Assembly: GCA_900556965.1 (NCBI GenBank)
Contig: USQV01000038.1
Span: forward strand, 1-7,601
Direction of reading: 5' to 3'
Length of the DNA: 7,601 bases
Source: an uncultured Clostridium sp.
Lineage (GTDB): Bacteria; Bacillota_A; Clostridia; Lachnospirales; Lachnospiraceae
Shown: positions 6,605 through 7,601 of the stretch, in pieces
Numbering within the stretch: the first letter of the stretch is position 1
Layout: every line of letters begins with the position of its first letter
The notes under the pieces: generated by a model
The model's database searches: none
Told to the model about the DNA's origin: nothing
What the model saw: the letters and a program-made list of their open reading frames with translations, nothing else
Position numbers and translations under genes: made by a program

Positions 6605-7601
6605 ATGAAAAAATTTAAAAAATTCGTCTGCGCTGCCTTGGTTGCGGCAGTTTCGGCGTGCGCCGTTCCAACGTATCAGGCAGATGCAGCTTCAATTTCA
6701 CAATTACAGCAAAAACGCCAAAATCTGGCATCCAGTACAAAAAAAGCAAAACAGGAAATTGCAAATATCAAAAATAAAAAGCTTTCCGCCGAACAGGAAA
6801 TGGAAGCAATGGATAAGGTTTTGACCAGCATTCAGGCAGAACTGGATGAAGCAACAGAAGATTTGAATATTCTGACAAAGCAGTTGGAAGAAGCCGAAAA
6901 AGCTTTGCAGGAGGCAACGGAAAAACGAGATGCGCAGTTTGCATTACTGGGCAGCCGTATGCGTTTCCTGCAACAGAAGGGCTCCAGCGGCTATCTGGAA
7001 ATCCTTTTTGATGCACAGAGCTTTTCTGATTTGTTCCTTCGTATGCAATATGTAAACGATATCATGGGCTACGATAAGGAAATTCTGGAGGAACTGGAAG
7101 AAACCCAAAGAACGATTGAGAAAAAGAAAAAAGAGATTGAAAAGAATAAGGCTGAGCAGGAAGAGGTTGTTAAGCTGCAAAAAGAAAAGCTTGCCGAGCA
7201 GCAGGAAATTGTAAACGAAAAGAAAGCCTTGGTTGCATCCTATCAGAACGATCTCTCGAAATATGAACAGATGGTTGCAGCAAATGAAAAGGCGGATAAA
7301 GCCGTTTTGAACCAGATTGCGAAGCAGCAGCAGCAGAGCAAGAGCAGCGGTAGCAGTTCTAAGGTATATTATACCGGAAACGGCTCTCTGGGTTGGCCTG
7401 TTCCCGGGCGTACCACTGTCAGCAGCGGCTTTGTCACTCGTACCAGCCCGATTACCGGTAGAACAGAATCCCACAGCGGTCTGGATATTCCTGCACCTTA
7501 TGGTACAGCGATTGTTGCGGCAGAGGCGGGTAAGGTTACATATTCCGGCTGGATGAATGGGTATGGGAATACCATTATCATCGACCATGGTGGTGGATTG
7601 A
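6605..7601 (+). CDS. Secreted coiled-coil M23 peptidase (EnvC/PcsB-type murein hydrolase; 3' end outside window)
   Basis: The frame is open for 332 codons from the ATG at 6605 to the window edge. Residues 1-29 form a Sec signal: basic MKKFKK, a hydrophobic core of small residues, and a probable cut near ADAA-S. VSAC at 16-19 also loosely fits a lipobox, so a lipoprotein is a weaker alternative. Residues 30-235 are a long Lys/Glu/Gln/Ala-rich coiled coil, interrupted by GSSGYLEILFDAQSFSDL and RMQYVNDI, the pattern of PcsB- and EnvC-type regulatory domains. A QQQQSKSSGSSS linker (241-252) leads to an M23 (LytM-like) domain from about 264, with GWPVPG, the Zn-binding HSGLD (H290, D294) and IIIDHGGG at 324-331. 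The HxH motif that completes the zinc site lies beyond the edge, so activity cannot be judged. Known relatives cut, or activate cutting of, peptidoglycan cross-links at division, often under FtsEX control. AAA is strongly preferred for lysine. Confidence 0.92.
   Translation, partial: MKKFKKFVCAALVAAVSACAVPTYQADAASISQLQQKRQNLASSTKKAKQEIANIKNKKLSAEQEMEAMDKVLTSIQAELDEATEDLNILTKQLEEAEKALQEATEKRDAQFALLGSRMRFLQQKGSSGYLEILFDAQSFSDLFLRMQYVNDIMGYDKEILEELEETQRTIEKKKKEIEKNKAEQEEVVKLQKEKLAEQQEIVNEKKALVASYQNDLSKYEQMVAANEKADKAVLNQIAKQQQQSKSSGSSSKVYYTGNGSLGWPVPGRTTVSSGFVTRTSPITGRTESHSGLDIPAPYGTAIVAAEAGKVTYSGWMNGYGNTIIIDHGGGL

Noticed and set aside
6642..6824. 60-codon plus-strand frame overlapping the signal peptide region of the M23 gene
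   Set aside because: It is a frame-shifted shadow with no ribosome binding site; the frame from 6605 gives a proper signal peptide and coiled coil.
6944..7588. Open frame of 214 codons on the minus strand inside the M23 gene
   Set aside because: Its Leu/Phe-rich stretch is the complement of the Lys/Glu-rich coiled coil and mimics a membrane protein. The plus-strand gene has a promoter, RBS, signal peptide and M23 motifs.
1..7601. CRISPR array, tRNA/rRNA genes, insertion sequence or prophage genes
   Set aside because: I found no regularly spaced repeats, no tRNA-like cloverleaf with a CCA end, no rRNA signature, and no transposase, integrase or phage motif in the supported genes.

Overview
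The window looks like chromosomal DNA of an anaerobic Gram-positive bacterium of the class Clostridia, probably a Lachnospiraceae-like gut organism. The evidence is the giant 2-hydroxyacyl-CoA dehydratase activase-type protein (a family of strict anaerobes), textbook sigma-A promoters, AGGAGG-type ribosome binding sites and a PcsB/EnvC-type wall hydrolase. The assignment is inference from gene content, not a database match.

Layout. Positions 1-3279 are one long minus-strand gene, cut by the left edge of the window. It encodes the first 1093 residues of a protein with two BadF/BcrA-type activase domains followed by a cysteine-rich DUF2229-type region. A 245-base divergent intergenic region (3280-3524) follows. 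It carries two back-to-back promoters and, between and overlapping them, a nested inverted repeat centred near 3378. To the right on the plus strand lie a rhomboid/derlin-like membrane protein with a C-terminal Cys/His zinc-finger-like tail (3525-4406), a 122-base GC-rich spacer with a possible short leader peptide (4407-4528), and a divergent diaminopimelate decarboxylase-like PLP enzyme (lysA-like, 4529-5782). A strong intrinsic terminator (5800-5828) comes next, then an Sfp-type 4'-phosphopantetheinyl transferase (5852-6526). A consensus promoter then drives a secreted coiled-coil/M23 murein hydrolase-like protein (6605 onward), cut by the right edge.

How the genes relate. The rhomboid-like and lysA-like genes may share a transcript, because I see no promoter or terminator between them. 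The other genes look like separate units: an Fe-S/ATP activator of unknown partner, lysine/peptidoglycan precursor metabolism, carrier-protein activation and cell-wall remodelling. I see no mobile element, CRISPR array, tRNA, rRNA or recognisable riboswitch. Most of the window is ordinary housekeeping or accessory metabolism. The parts most worth a second look are the dyad in the divergent promoter region, the pseudo-rhomboid with a zinc-finger-like tail, and the unexplained leader before lysA.
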